Below are positions 1 to 7,136 of a DNA stretch of 35,644 nucleotides, piece after piece. The position numbers and the translations under genes were made by a program. This stretch comes from a virus. The stretch is taken from positions 1-35,644 of the IMG/VR virus record IMGVR_UViG_3300043436_000790; one strand, written 5' to 3'. The notes under the pieces were generated by a model. That model was not told the origin of the DNA. It saw only the letters and a program-made list of their open reading frames with translations, and did no database searches. Each line of letters begins with the position of its first letter. Position 1 is the stretch's first letter.

Positions 1-490
1 TGCTTATTAATTCGCTGAATAATTGACAAAAAAAAAGCATACAACTATATACTTCTATGAATTTTGCCCCTAGCAAATCATCCGCTACCACATCATGAGG
101 CACTACCCCATAGCCTTGATACTTGTCACCTAGCATAGGCAGAAAGAAACAGGCAGCTATCTTGTTCAACTGCATGATCTCACCGCTAAAGGCTAGTATA
201 TCAATGTACTGCCCTGCCGTGATCTCGTGTAGTTCAAAGCAGAATTTATACCTATTCTCCCCTACCTGCAAATAGTCTACAGGCTTGGTCTCTGGGATGT
301 TATCAAAGAAAGCCAACTTCTCAGCGTACTCATGCATTAGATCCCTGTACTTGAAATCATCATAGTACTCTTCATCCTTCCCATCCACGATAGCAAGCAT
401 CTTCTGCTGCTTCTCAATGATGTTCAGATTAGCGTTTGCTTCGATATCGTAAAGGCTGATGAACTGCCCTACTGTAAGTTTGTCCCACAT
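1..490 (-). CDS. Tail assembly chaperone-like protein, copy A (3' end cut by window)
   Basis: The ATG at 490 opens a frame that runs off the left edge of the window after about 163 codons. It matches the complete 202-residue protein at 32602-33210, starting with MWDKLTVGQF. The protein is soluble and mixed-charge with no signal peptide. The run of nine A on the plus strand (28-36) is the same slippery T run as in the complete copy, where a second frame overlaps in -1. That arrangement is typical of siphovirus gpG/gpGT tail chaperones. It lies 32 bp after TerL. The function comes from the frameshift architecture, not from a recognised sequence family. Confidence 0.7.
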   Translation of the reverse strand, partial: MWDKLTVGQFISLYDIEANANLNIIEKQQKMLAIVDGKDEEYYDDFKYRDLMHEYAEKLAFFDNIPETKPVDYLQVGENRYKFCFELHEITAGQYIDILAFSGEIMQLNKIAACFFLPMLGDKYQGYGVVPHDVVADDLLGAKFIEVYSCMLFFCQLFSELIS

Positions 491-522
491 GATTCTAAAT
501 ATATTTTTTTGGTTTGATGTAT

Positions 523-1683
523 CTATCGGAAAGAGTACTTCCCTAGGTGACTATTGGAGATCTTATTCACCACTGAGTAGCGAAGCGCATCTAATGCGTG
601 ATTGAAATTATCTACAGGCTTATTTGTCATCTGCCCGTTCTTATCTTCTATGTACTTGTAGTTCCTGAGTTCCTTGATCAGGTTGTAGCTGCTTTCTGTG
701 GCATGAAGGTTGTATCTCCTGATGATGTCAATGCCCAGGTTGATAGACCCCTTGATAGTAGGCTTGACATTCCATCCCATCCGGTAAATCTCTTCAATGC
801 TTTTAGGTTCGGCACTATCCGCAAATATTTCATTCTGCTTCTCAAGTCCAAGGTTCTGCATCTCTTTGGCTATGTCTTGGTTGGTCATCCCTGTCCGATA
901 GATCAATTCATCTACATACATAGCATCATCTAGGATGTAAGTTCTCACCAAGGCAGTAGGATCATTGCTAAATCCAAAGTCAAGACCATAGGCTACTAGC
1001 TTCGCCTCCTTTGGGATTTGTTTGGTAGTACTGAAAGTATATACCAAGGCTCTGCTCTGTCCCCGTTCTCCTAGCCCATAGACCCTCCAATAGTTCTCAT
1101 CTATCTCCTTGAGCCTTTCGATCTCTGCTTTGATCTCAGCCCCTAAAAATGGGTTATCCTTGTAAGTAGTTTGATAAAACTCGACATCCTTCCTAGGTAG
1201 CACCTGATCGTAGATCCAATGGAATTCTTCCGAAGGGTTGAAATCAATGATAACCTTTTCATTTGTACGGAAGAGCAACTGCTGCCAATCTTCGAAATTA
1301 AGTTCGTTCGCCTCATTAGCGAAAAGTAGATCCCTCTTTCTACCCCTGATCTTTTGAGGCATATCAAGGGATATGAATTCAATCGTGTTGCCGTTTAGCT
1401 TGTATTCAGATGCTGTCTTTGAGTGATCATCTTCTGAGTAGATCTCATGATCCTTCAGGATGGTTAGGAAGTCACGCATGACAGTACCCCTTAAAGCAGG
1501 GTAGGTCTTCCGGCAGATTGTTATGATCTTACCCGTGTTCTTTTCGCAGTATGAAAAAATTATCCAGAGAAGGATATTATAGGTCTTCCCCGATCTTGTG
1601 CCACCTTGCTGTACTACTATCTTTGATTTGCTAGTCTCAAGGTGACGGAATACCTTATTTGTTTTGATGCTAGATACTGTCAT
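523..1683 (-). CDS. terL: Terminase large subunit, copy A
   Basis: This 386-residue protein is the ATP-driven DNA packaging motor and headful nuclease. The Walker A motif GGTRSGKT is at residues 27-34 and a Walker B-like DLLFANEANE at 118-127. The C-terminal RNase H-like nuclease carries the expected acidic residues: D235 in YGLDFGFS, D289 in FADSAEP and D365 in HALDALRY. The length is slightly short for the PBSX/Terminase_3 type, but all motifs are present. The start overlaps the end of terS by 14 bp, so the two are likely translationally coupled. A second copy at 33243-34403 differs at only seven residues (2, 220, 309, 310, 313, 327, 331), five of them within 23 residues. Confidence 0.96.
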   Translation of the reverse strand: MTVSSIKTNKVFRHLETSKSKIVVQQGGTRSGKTYNILLWIIFSYCEKNTGKIITICRKTYPALRGTVMRDFLTILKDHEIYSEDDHSKTASEYKLNGNTIEFISLDMPQKIRGRKRDLLFANEANELNFEDWQQLLFRTNEKVIIDFNPSEEFHWIYDQVLPRKDVEFYQTTYKDNPFLGAEIKAEIERLKEIDENYWRVYGLGERGQSRALVYTFSTTKQIPKEAKLVAYGLDFGFSNDPTALVRTYILDDAMYVDELIYRTGMTNQDIAKEMQNLGLEKQNEIFADSAEPKSIEEIYRMGWNVKPTIKGSINLGIDIIRRYNLHATESSYNLIKELRNYKYIEDKNGQMTNKPVDNFNHALDALRYSVVNKISNSHLGKYSFR

Positions 1684-2005
1684 CCACTATCTTGACTTCA
1701 AAAAGTTTCTTCCCATCTGCACCGGTTAACTCCTGCCTTTCTACATATCCTCTGGATTTGCCTTGAGTTTTTAAGAAGAAGATAGTAGCAGTCATGTTCC
1801 CCTCTTGCATCCCTTTGTCAAGCATAGATTCTGCAAAGTCAAGCCTTCTATTTCTGCCTTCCTGTACAGCCTCTTCTAAGCCCTCCTGTTCAATCCATTT
1901 GTAAAGGGTAGCCCTTTCTACCCCCAAAGACTTTGAGGCTGTAGAAAGGTTGCCAAATGCCTTCACGATGGCTTTCTCTATCACGGATCTATCAGGCTTT
2001 TTCAT
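1670..2005 (-). CDS. terS: Terminase small subunit, copy A
   Basis: This 111-residue protein sits directly before terL and should recognise the packaging site. The N-terminal part (about residues 8-40) is a helix-turn-helix with the pattern AFGNLSTASKSLG...TLYKWI, a Fis-like form frequent in TerS proteins. The rest is helical and charged. Compared with the copy at 34390-34725 it has 19 substitutions, 18 of them between residues 29 and 74, whereas the first 28 residues are identical and residues 75-111 differ once. The recognition helix end and the middle domain therefore differ while both ends are conserved. Confidence 0.88.
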   Translation of the reverse strand: MKKPDRSVIEKAIVKAFGNLSTASKSLGVERATLYKWIEQEGLEEAVQEGRNRRLDFAESMLDKGMQEGNMTATIFFLKTQGKSRGYVERQELTGADGKKLFEVKIVDDSI

Positions 2006-2010
2006 ATTGT

Positions 2011-3183
2011 TTAATTTTGTGCAATACCGTTCTTTTTAATCACTAGGCTAGGATCTAGTTTCTTCATCCTGTCCACTATCACTTGGCAGTACTTTGGATC
2101 TAGTTCCATTCCGTAGCACTTACGCTTGAGTTGGTGCGCTGCTACCATTGTAGAAGCCGATCCTAGAAAAAGATCTGCAACTAATTTGGTATCATCTCCC
2201 CAATTATTCAAAAAGAACTCAACTAATTTCAAAGGCTTTTGAGTTGGATGCACTCTGTCTCTTGCGTCTGCTGATCCAAAAGCACCCATCCACTTCACTC
2301 TTGCTATTAGTCTTTTATGCTTTTGCTTACTCCAACAAAGCTCAAATGAAGAACCTACTATTTTGTCAGCATCCTCTCCTCCTCTCTTATCCCATACAAT
2401 CCAGCTTCCTTCATTCTTATTTGGTATTAATTCCGCAAAATAATCTGCTCCCCAAATAAAAATTTCATTACAATAATCAAAACAAGCAAAAATTGTATTT
2501 ATTAATTCAGGGGTAAAATCGTTGTGGTCTCCAATTACTTTACTATATTTTTTACCACCTCCTTGAATCTTTGCGTTCTTTGATCCTTTTATATTTGAAT
2601 AGTCAGTATCTAAAAACATACCATAAGGAGGATCAGTAAAAACCATATCAGCCTTTTCTCCATTCATCAACTTTGCAACCGTGTCCGAGCAGGTACTATC
2701 TCCACAAAGCAAACGATGTTCTCCTATCTCAAATAAATCACCTAGGACAATATCCGTTTGAACTTCATCGGGCATCTCATAGTCATCCTCCTCCGCTTCT
2801 AGTTCTTCCTTGATACTAAACTCTGGAATATCAAGTCCCCATTCTTCTACCTCTTCCGCATCCCATTCATTGGCAATCATATCCCAATCCCACTCACCGA
2901 AGCCTACATTATCCTTGATGATAAACTGCTTCTGTTCTTCATCTGTTAGATCATGAGCAAAGATCACCGGAACTTCCTTGAGACCTGCTTCCTTACAGGC
3001 TTTCAATCTCATGTTACCACCTAGGACTATCATATCAGCATTAACTACCACAGGTCTGATCTCGAGCATCTTTGGAAACTCTTGAATAGACTTGACTAGC
3101 TTTCTGAACTTATCATCCTTGATAATCCTAGGGTTGTTCGGATTGCTTTTTATCTCTGAAAGTTTGACTACTTTGATATCCAT
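2011..3183 (-). CDS. ParB-like domain fused to DNA methyltransferase
   Basis: A 390-residue fusion. Residues 1-90 form a ParB/Srx-type N-terminal domain with the GGNMRLKA signature at 55-62. After an acidic linker (about 122-142) comes an amino-methyltransferase domain with TDPPY at 183-187 (catalytic motif IV), HPTQKP at 312-317, and the SAM-binding loop DLFLGSAST at 337-345 followed by GMELDPKYC at 358-366. Catalytic motif before SAM motif indicates the beta class (N6-adenine or N4-cytosine). The SAM loop reads GSAS where GSGS or GSGT is usual. Phages use such enzymes to mask their DNA from host restriction. The gene is absent between the same neighbours in the other copy, so it behaves as an optional cassette. 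The recognition sequence cannot be predicted. Confidence 0.92.
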   Translation of the reverse strand: MDIKVVKLSEIKSNPNNPRIIKDDKFRKLVKSIQEFPKMLEIRPVVVNADMIVLGGNMRLKACKEAGLKEVPVIFAHDLTDEEQKQFIIKDNVGFGEWDWDMIANEWDAEEVEEWGLDIPEFSIKEELEAEEDDYEMPDEVQTDIVLGDLFEIGEHRLLCGDSTCSDTVAKLMNGEKADMVFTDPPYGMFLDTDYSNIKGSKNAKIQGGGKKYSKVIGDHNDFTPELINTIFACFDYCNEIFIWGADYFAELIPNKNEGSWIVWDKRGGEDADKIVGSSFELCWSKQKHKRLIARVKWMGAFGSADARDRVHPTQKPLKLVEFFLNNWGDDTKLVADLFLGSASTMVAAHQLKRKCYGMELDPKYCQVIVDRMKKLDPSLVIKKNGIAQN

Positions 3184-3374
3184 TAATCTAGTTTTTCGTT
3201 TCCTACTACTTCAGGTTCTTCTATTTCTTTTTCCTCTAGTTTGTTGGGAATGCCTGCATCATCTAGCAACTTCTTAAACAAGTAAGCGAGATCAAAGATT
3301 CCTTGCTCTTCATCTTCAAGCGTTACGCTGATCACCTTTTTTGCACTATTGAAATTCAATTGAAATTTTGACAT
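3183..3374 (-). CDS. Small acidic protein, copy A
   Basis: A 63-residue protein starting MSKFQLNFNS. An in-frame extension further upstream has no conserved start, and the second copy (34748-34945) starts at the same methionine, so the ATG at 3374 is chosen. It has a beta-rich N-terminus, then an amphipathic helix (DLAYLFKKLLDDAGI), then a Glu-rich tail. The tail varies between copies (63 versus 65 residues) while the first 50 residues are the same. The stop codon touches the methyltransferase start here; in copy B it is followed directly by terS. No family is recognised. Confidence 0.75.
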   Translation of the reverse strand: MSKFQLNFNSAKKVISVTLEDEEQGIFDLAYLFKKLLDDAGIPNKLEEKEIEEPEVVGNEKLD

Positions 3375-3390
3375 GGTTGGTGGTTTTTTT

Positions 3391-3672
3391 TTAAAATGGT
3401 AGATCGTATTCTTCGGCTTGATAAGGTGCAGCAGGCATCTTGTTCTCTTGTGGCTTTGCACCTTCCTCCTTCTTGTAATCGTTCAAAGTGATTGCCACAT
3501 CCTTCCCGTATTCGTTTGGCTTATCGTATATGTTAATGTTTAGGTTGACATACTTCTTCCCGTTGTAGGTGTAAGCGTGTGCCTCTGCATCGGATAGGCA
3601 GATAGCTGCCGTGATCCAAGAATCACTTCTCTTCTTGCCGTTTCCTAGTCTTGTTTTTGGTTTGTTGTCCAT
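3391..3672 (-). CDS. Putative single-stranded DNA-binding protein, copy A
   Basis: A 93-residue protein whose C-terminus, EEYDLPF, looks like the acidic D-x-PF tip by which bacterial and phage SSBs recruit partners. The body (about residues 15-65, SWITAAICLSD... YVNLNINIYDKP) is beta-strand-rich, as expected for a small OB fold. An in-frame start 48 bp upstream would overlap the previous gene's tail; the ATG at 3672, five bases after the upstream stop, gives a cleaner start and is conserved in copy B. SSB function is inferred from the tip and the replication context. No classic SSB core motif is seen. Confidence 0.6.
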   Translation of the reverse strand: MDNKPKTRLGNGKKRSDSWITAAICLSDAEAHAYTYNGKKYVNLNINIYDKPNEYGKDVAITLNDYKKEEGAKPQENKMPAAPYQAEEYDLPF

Positions 3673-3676
3673 CTGT

Positions 3677-4012
3677 TTATTTATTTGATTTTCTTCTTCT
3701 CTTGATCGGCTTATTTTCAATCACCCTTTCTTCTGTGTTAAAAGGCAACTTGGTTACATCCTCCACCTTTTCCTCTTTGTACCAGGTAGTGTTTGCTTCG
3801 TTCGTGTACCAATTATATACAGCAGTAACTAGTTCTGCCCTACAGCTACTGCACCAATGTGAGAAGGTGTGCTTCGTGCTGATGTAGGTAGTGTATAGGT
3901 GGATCAATTCCGTGTATACTGTCTTGGAATAATTGCGAATAAAGGAGTGCTTCTTATAGCACTCGTATAGTTCGAAGTGCTTCTTGAATAGTTCTAAATC
4001 TTCTGCTGTCAT
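3677..4012 (-). CDS. Conserved hypothetical protein with CxxC motif, copy A
   Basis: A 111-residue protein rich in Tyr, His and Lys, with a single HWCSSC motif near residues 52-57 and a strongly basic C-terminus (KPIKRRRKSNK). The N-terminal half is predicted helical. With only two Cys and nearby His it could bind a metal, but this is uncertain. It overlaps the upstream membrane-protein gene by 4 bp. A second copy runs off the right window edge (35342-35644) and keeps the CxxC motif and basic tail. No family is recognised. Confidence 0.72.
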   Translation of the reverse strand: MTAEDLELFKKHFELYECYKKHSFIRNYSKTVYTELIHLYTTYISTKHTFSHWCSSCRAELVTAVYNWYTNEANTTWYKEEKVEDVTKLPFNTEERVIENKPIKRRRKSNK

Positions 4013-4275
4013 AGTTCAAATTTGTTAGTGATGTGTTCCTCTACGATCATGTAAATGAATGGAGTAGCACTACCTAGAAATATTGCCTCATCTAATTCTG
4101 TATTTAAAATGAAGTAAATCATAGAAGTCCAGAAGCACATACAGAAAGAGCAGTTGAATGGCTTTCCTAATTTCTTTCTTGTTAGCCTCATATAGATGGC
4201 AGGTACATTTACAATGTAGAAGTAAATTAGGGTGATCCCGATTGATCCTAGTATACCAATTGTGATTTGATGCAT
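4009..4275 (-). CDS. Small membrane protein with CSFCMCFW motif
   Basis: An 88-residue membrane protein with about three hydrophobic segments: residues 5-28, 46-62 and 65-80. Between the first two lies PFNCSFCMCFW, resembling the Cys-x-x-Cys-x-x-FW pattern of the DUF1360 type of small phage and bacterial membrane proteins. The role is unknown. It overlaps the sigma-like gene by 28 bp and the following gene by 4 bp, so it belongs to the same transcript. Position between a regulator and an SSB-like protein gives no functional clue. Confidence 0.72.
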   Translation of the reverse strand: MHQITIGILGSIGITLIYFYIVNVPAIYMRLTRKKLGKPFNCSFCMCFWTSMIYFILNTELDEAIFLGSATPFIYMIVEEHITNKFEL

Positions 4276-4733
4276 GATCTTATTTTTTTAATGGTTATGA
4301 AAATTGATGTGTGTGGAATGCCTGTCTGCTTTGATACCTTGCGAACTGATCCTAGTTCCACATACATCTTGAGTATTTCTTGATCGTACCAATATAGCCC
4401 CTCTATGATCTTTGAAATCGAGTCTGCTACCCCTTGGCTATTATCTATTTCCTCTTCCTCTTTGATGAACTTGACTATATCCTCCACCGGAACAAGGGCT
4501 GCATACATCCTGCCGAACTTCCCGTATTTGCTATTGGTTTGATTGCAGCAGATCCTAACTATCCAGAACTTGAAGACCTGCTTTCCCTTCGCTTCTAGTT
4601 CCTTCAGTTTGCCTTGATCGTAGTCTAATACTATCACCGCCACCTCTTGCCGTAGATCTTCCCATAGGTCTTTCCCTATGTTCTGAAATACATATTTGAA
4701 CTCATTGTCATATAGCCATTCGATAGCTTTCAT
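4248..4733 (-). CDS. Sigma-70-like transcription factor
   Basis: A 161-residue protein with the layout of a minimal sigma factor. The N-terminal half resembles region 2 (DLRQEVAVIVLDYDQGK..., then FKFWIVRICCNQ, like the usual wl-riarN pattern). The C-terminal half ends in a helix-turn-helix like region 4 (VRKVSKQTGIPHTSIFITIKKI, residues about 130-152). It sits after the replication genes and before terminase and structural genes, the usual place for a late-gene activator. It overlaps its upstream neighbour by 4 bp. Late-promoter specificity is inferred; a non-sigma DNA-binding protein of similar shape is the alternative. Confidence 0.65.
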   Translation of the reverse strand: MKAIEWLYDNEFKYVFQNIGKDLWEDLRQEVAVIVLDYDQGKLKELEAKGKQVFKFWIVRICCNQTNSKYGKFGRMYAALVPVEDIVKFIKEEEEIDNSQGVADSISKIIEGLYWYDQEILKMYVELGSVRKVSKQTGIPHTSIFITIKKIRSCIKSQLVY

Positions 4734-4981
4734 TTAAGGCTAATTACTTCGCCTGTGGGCAGTCCTGAATAGTCGCATAACCATCCATTCCATTCAAAGC
4801 GTACCTCCTTCTCTCTGCCCTTATATGATGCTGCTAGAAGCCTGATCTGATGCTGTACTAGTTCTATAGTTTGAAAGCTACCCTTACCCTTATTCATCCA
4901 CTTAGACCACTCCCCATTTGAAAGCCTATAGCGGATCTCAAGTGAATAATCTAATTTCGATTTTGGGAGCATTCTAGGCAT
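4730..4981 (-). CDS. Hypothetical protein
   Basis: An 83-residue basic protein rich in Trp (WSKWMNKG, FEWNGWLCDY) with alternating polar and hydrophobic residues suggesting a small beta-sheet domain. The start is one base after the XRE regulator stop and the end overlaps the sigma-like gene by 4 bp, so the three genes form a tight regulatory unit. No family is recognised and no motif suggests a function. Confidence 0.65.
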   Translation of the reverse strand: MPRMLPKSKLDYSLEIRYRLSNGEWSKWMNKGKGSFQTIELVQHQIRLLAASYKGREKEVRFEWNGWLCDYSGLPTGEVISLK

Positions 4982-4982
4982 T

Positions 4983-5183
4983 CTACTTCTTCTCTCTAAT
5001 TACAACTTCCAATCCTACCGCTTCACAGATCATCCTAAGATTGAACAGGCTTATGCTTTCCCATCCGTTCTCCACTTGGTTGATAGGTGCATGGCTTAGT
5101 CCTAGCTTCTTGCAAAGTTCTAGCTGTGTGAATCCGCTTTTCTTTCTTGATCTTCTGATTAGCAATCCTTCTTCTACGCTCAT
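4983..5183 (-). CDS. XRE-family helix-turn-helix regulator
   Basis: A 66-residue Cro/C1-type DNA-binding protein. The helix-turn-helix is clear: SGFTQLELCKKLGLSHAPINQVENG at about residues 16-40, followed by two short helices that complete the five-helix fold. No dimerisation or protease domain follows, so this is a Cro-like minimal regulator. It is preceded by 67 bp of A/T-rich non-coding DNA with a promoter-like pair of boxes and a small dyad (5203-5232), which suggests a separate promoter and possible self-regulation. Confidence 0.85.
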   Translation of the reverse strand: MSVEEGLLIRRSRKKSGFTQLELCKKLGLSHAPINQVENGWESISLFNLRMICEAVGLEVVIREKK

Positions 5184-5202
5184 TTTGGTTTGTTATTTTC
5201 TA

Positions 5203-5232
5203 CGAATATAGGATAAAAATTAATATCCAATT
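5203..5232 (-). promoter_or_regulatory. Candidate Bacteroidota-type promoter with dyad
   Basis: On the minus strand a TTG (5230-5228) is followed after 17 bases by TATATTCG (5210-5203), one mismatch from the Bacteroidota -7 box TAnnTTTG. The spacer holds an imperfect dyad, GGATA...TATCC (5211-5228), well placed for a repressor. It lies about 20 bp before the XRE regulator gene. Visual match only. Confidence 0.4.
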
Positions 5233-5250
5233 TTAAAGGGTGAATTTTGT

Positions 5251-5592
5251 CTAAAAAGGAAGCATTTTATAGATACCCATCTGTATAAATTCTTCTCCCT
5301 TCTTCACTATGCACTTCCTCACATTCAATTCAAAGACCATTTTATCATTAAACCCGTACTTCTTTTGGGCTAGGTCTAAGGTGACTTTGATCCCGTTGTC
5401 AATATCGGAGGCTTTTGAACTGAATCCGAAAAACAATTCAACCCGAAGCATGACATCAGGATCTACTTTTCCTGCAGGCATCCTGAGAAGCATAGTCTTT
5501 TCATGTTCCCTATAGGCTGCTGATTTTATCTTCCTACCTAAGAATGCCCCATTGACCGAAAGAGGCTTCTCATTGATCTTGAATTGTATCAT
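5251..5592 (-). CDS. rusA: RusA-like Holliday junction resolvase
   Basis: A 113-residue protein of the RusA endonuclease family, which cuts Holliday junctions during phage recombination and before packaging. It has the family's early KPLSVNGAF segment (residues 9-17) and the acidic metal-binding cluster: D63 and D65 in SDIDN, D73 in VTLDLAQ and D83 in FNDK. Length matches the family (about 110-130). The start overlaps the stop of the small membrane protein (ATGA), so translation is coupled. With ERF annealing protein and Gp157-like protein it makes up the recombination set. Confidence 0.85.
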   Translation of the reverse strand: MIQFKINEKPLSVNGAFLGRKIKSAAYREHEKTMLLRMPAGKVDPDVMLRVELFFGFSSKASDIDNGIKVTLDLAQKKYGFNDKMVFELNVRKCIVKKGEEFIQMGIYKMLPF

Positions 5593-5765
5593 TTGCAGAT
5601 CCGATATAGTAAGTCCATGCCGATAGAATACAGGGATACAATGACCATGAACAAAAGCCCGAAGTCATAATCAAAATTAAATAGGACAAAGATCGAAAGT
5701 AGAACGGACTGAATGCTGAATAGATCCTGTTTTGAAGGGATCAATTGTTGAAGTATCTTTTTCAT
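5589..5765 (-). CDS. Small membrane protein
   Basis: A 58-residue protein (MKKILQQLIPSKQDLF...) with two hydrophobic stretches, about residues 18-31 and 35-55. Its ATG directly abuts the helicase stop and its TGA overlaps the RusA start, so it fits a polycistronic unit perfectly. No signal-peptide cleavage site is seen. The function is unknown; small two-pass proteins in phage replication regions may tether or modulate replication, but this is speculation. Confidence 0.65.
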   Translation of the reverse strand: MKKILQQLIPSKQDLFSIQSVLLSIFVLFNFDYDFGLLFMVIVSLYSIGMDLLYRICK

Positions 5766-6830
5766 TTAAAATTGTGTTATAGTTTCTTGATTAAATTGAA
5801 AATCTTCTATTCCGGATCTGTGGAACTTCTCCACCCTTGGTTCTTGAACCGGTTCTGAACCGGTTACTTTTTTTGCATTATCAAAGTAGTCAAAGCCATC
5901 CTTCCCCATGTACCTATTCTTTTTTCTGTTGAAGTCTATGGTGATCTCAAAGGGAATACCTACTAGTTTCTGCTTCTTGATCTTATCCGTTTTGATGATG
6001 ACTGTGGTATCATTCGGATCTGTAGCCCTGTTAGGTCTCCATACTGAAATAGAATTGTCCGTACTATCTGCGAATGTTCCACCACCTTTGATTTGGTACA
6101 GGGAAGGTGGAGGGTAGTTTCCATCCTTTTCTTTCCTAGGTGTTGTCTGGTGCATCACTAGGTGATAGGATACATTGTTTTTCCGTGTGAAGTTTATCCT
6201 GTCCATCATAAACCTAGAAGCGTACAGGTGTTCTGGTTCTCCGGCTGTCATCTCATGCCTGATCTTTATGTATGGATCTACCACTACCGCCTTGACATCC
6301 TTCTCCCACACTAGGTACTCAAATACGCTTTCAATCTGATCTATCGTAAAGTCAGGTACTCCATTCTTTTCAGGGTAGACAAAGTAGAAGTTGTCCTTCA
6401 CCATGTCAAAAGCCTTCAAGTATTCCTGCTCAGATACATCAAAATTCTTGTAGAACCTATCCGTGCTTTTTCCTAGGATAGTGTGAATGATGTCATCAAA
6501 GAATTCATCCGGTGGGTAGTTCTCAGGGCTGAAGAAAGCAAACTTCCATCCTTCATTTATTGCCTTCAATACACAAAGGAAAATCAAGAACTGTGACTTG
6601 CCTTCATTGTTATATCCTGTCCACAAGTTAAATTCTCCTGCCTTCCAAGACCACATTTTATTCTGTATACCTCCACTACTGATTTGATCTAGATCCCTTA
6701 CATAGGTCTTAGATCCTGCCTCCTTACCCTTACGGAAGTTCTGAAGCATTGAATCCCTCTGCCCTGCAAAGGTCTTGATTGATCCTTCACAGAAGTCTAG
6801 GTCAAATATCTTTTCTGATTTCTTTTTCAT
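5766..6830 (-). CDS. Replicative helicase-like RecA-fold ATPase
   Basis: A 354-residue protein with a RecA/DnaB-type ATPase core: Walker A GYNNEGKS at residues 72-79, Walker B AVVVDPY with D185, and a motif-3 glutamine in VMHQTTPRK (Q228). A KGGGTFADSTDNSI segment follows, as in DnaB and gp4/Twinkle C-terminal domains. There is no primase or DnaB N-terminal domain, so it is a helicase core only. It lies two genes after the initiator, the usual order of initiator, loader, helicase. An alternative is a DnaC-like or RepA-like ATPase, but the glutamine and the GGG-D segment favour the DnaB/RepA group. Confidence 0.82.
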   Translation of the reverse strand: MKKKSEKIFDLDFCEGSIKTFAGQRDSMLQNFRKGKEAGSKTYVRDLDQISSGGIQNKMWSWKAGEFNLWTGYNNEGKSQFLIFLCVLKAINEGWKFAFFSPENYPPDEFFDDIIHTILGKSTDRFYKNFDVSEQEYLKAFDMVKDNFYFVYPEKNGVPDFTIDQIESVFEYLVWEKDVKAVVVDPYIKIRHEMTAGEPEHLYASRFMMDRINFTRKNNVSYHLVMHQTTPRKEKDGNYPPPSLYQIKGGGTFADSTDNSISVWRPNRATDPNDTTVIIKTDKIKKQKLVGIPFEITIDFNRKKNRYMGKDGFDYFDNAKKVTGSEPVQEPRVEKFHRSGIEDFQFNQETITQF

Positions 6831-7135
6831 GTAGGGAAGTGTTTATCTATGTTCTCCTTCATCTCTTGGTAGCTTCCTGATCTAGTAGATACATCTTTGA
6901 ACCATTGCTTTTCGAATTGATTCCTGACTCTGATCTCATCTTGAAGCATCAAGGTAGTACCTTTTACCTCATAATCCATGATATTGATGAGATTTATATA
7001 CTTTTTTTGTAATGAATAAAGCCTCTTTAAGTTTACTTCAATCAAAGCCCAATTCTTTGTTTGCTGTGCTTGTACTATCATTCCCCAAATATCCCTATTC
7101 AAGTCATTCATTTTCCGTAGATCTTCCGCTTTCAT
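6827..7135 (-). CDS. Helical hypothetical protein between initiator and helicase
   Basis: A 102-residue, mostly helical, charged protein with no transmembrane segment. It starts one base after the initiator stop and overlaps the helicase start by 4 bp. In many phages the gene in this slot encodes a helicase loader or primosome adaptor, and an adaptor role is a reasonable guess from position. No loader motif such as a Walker A is present, so it would have to be an ATP-independent adaptor. Confidence 0.65.
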   Translation of the reverse strand: MKAEDLRKMNDLNRDIWGMIVQAQQTKNWALIEVNLKRLYSLQKKYINLINIMDYEVKGTTLMLQDEIRVRNQFEKQWFKDVSTRSGSYQEMKENIDKHFPT

Positions 7136-7136
7136 C

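Larger units (their letters stand above)
1..3979. repeat. Copy A of a diverged end repeat
   Basis: This stretch matches 32721-35644 in the same orientation: tail-chaperone start, TerL, TerS, a small acidic protein, an SSB-like protein and a Cys-containing protein. The period is 32,720 bp. Most differences in the coding parts are silent or conservative. Two large indels separate the copies: the methyltransferase cassette (about 2011-3183) is only here, and a tRNA-like insert is only in the other copy. Because the window starts inside a gene, the true left edge of the similarity cannot be seen. Confidence 0.95.

Noticed and set aside
1-3979. Simple exact terminal redundancy of a linear phage genome
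   Set aside because: Many substitutions and two large indels separate the copies, which exact terminal repeats would not show.
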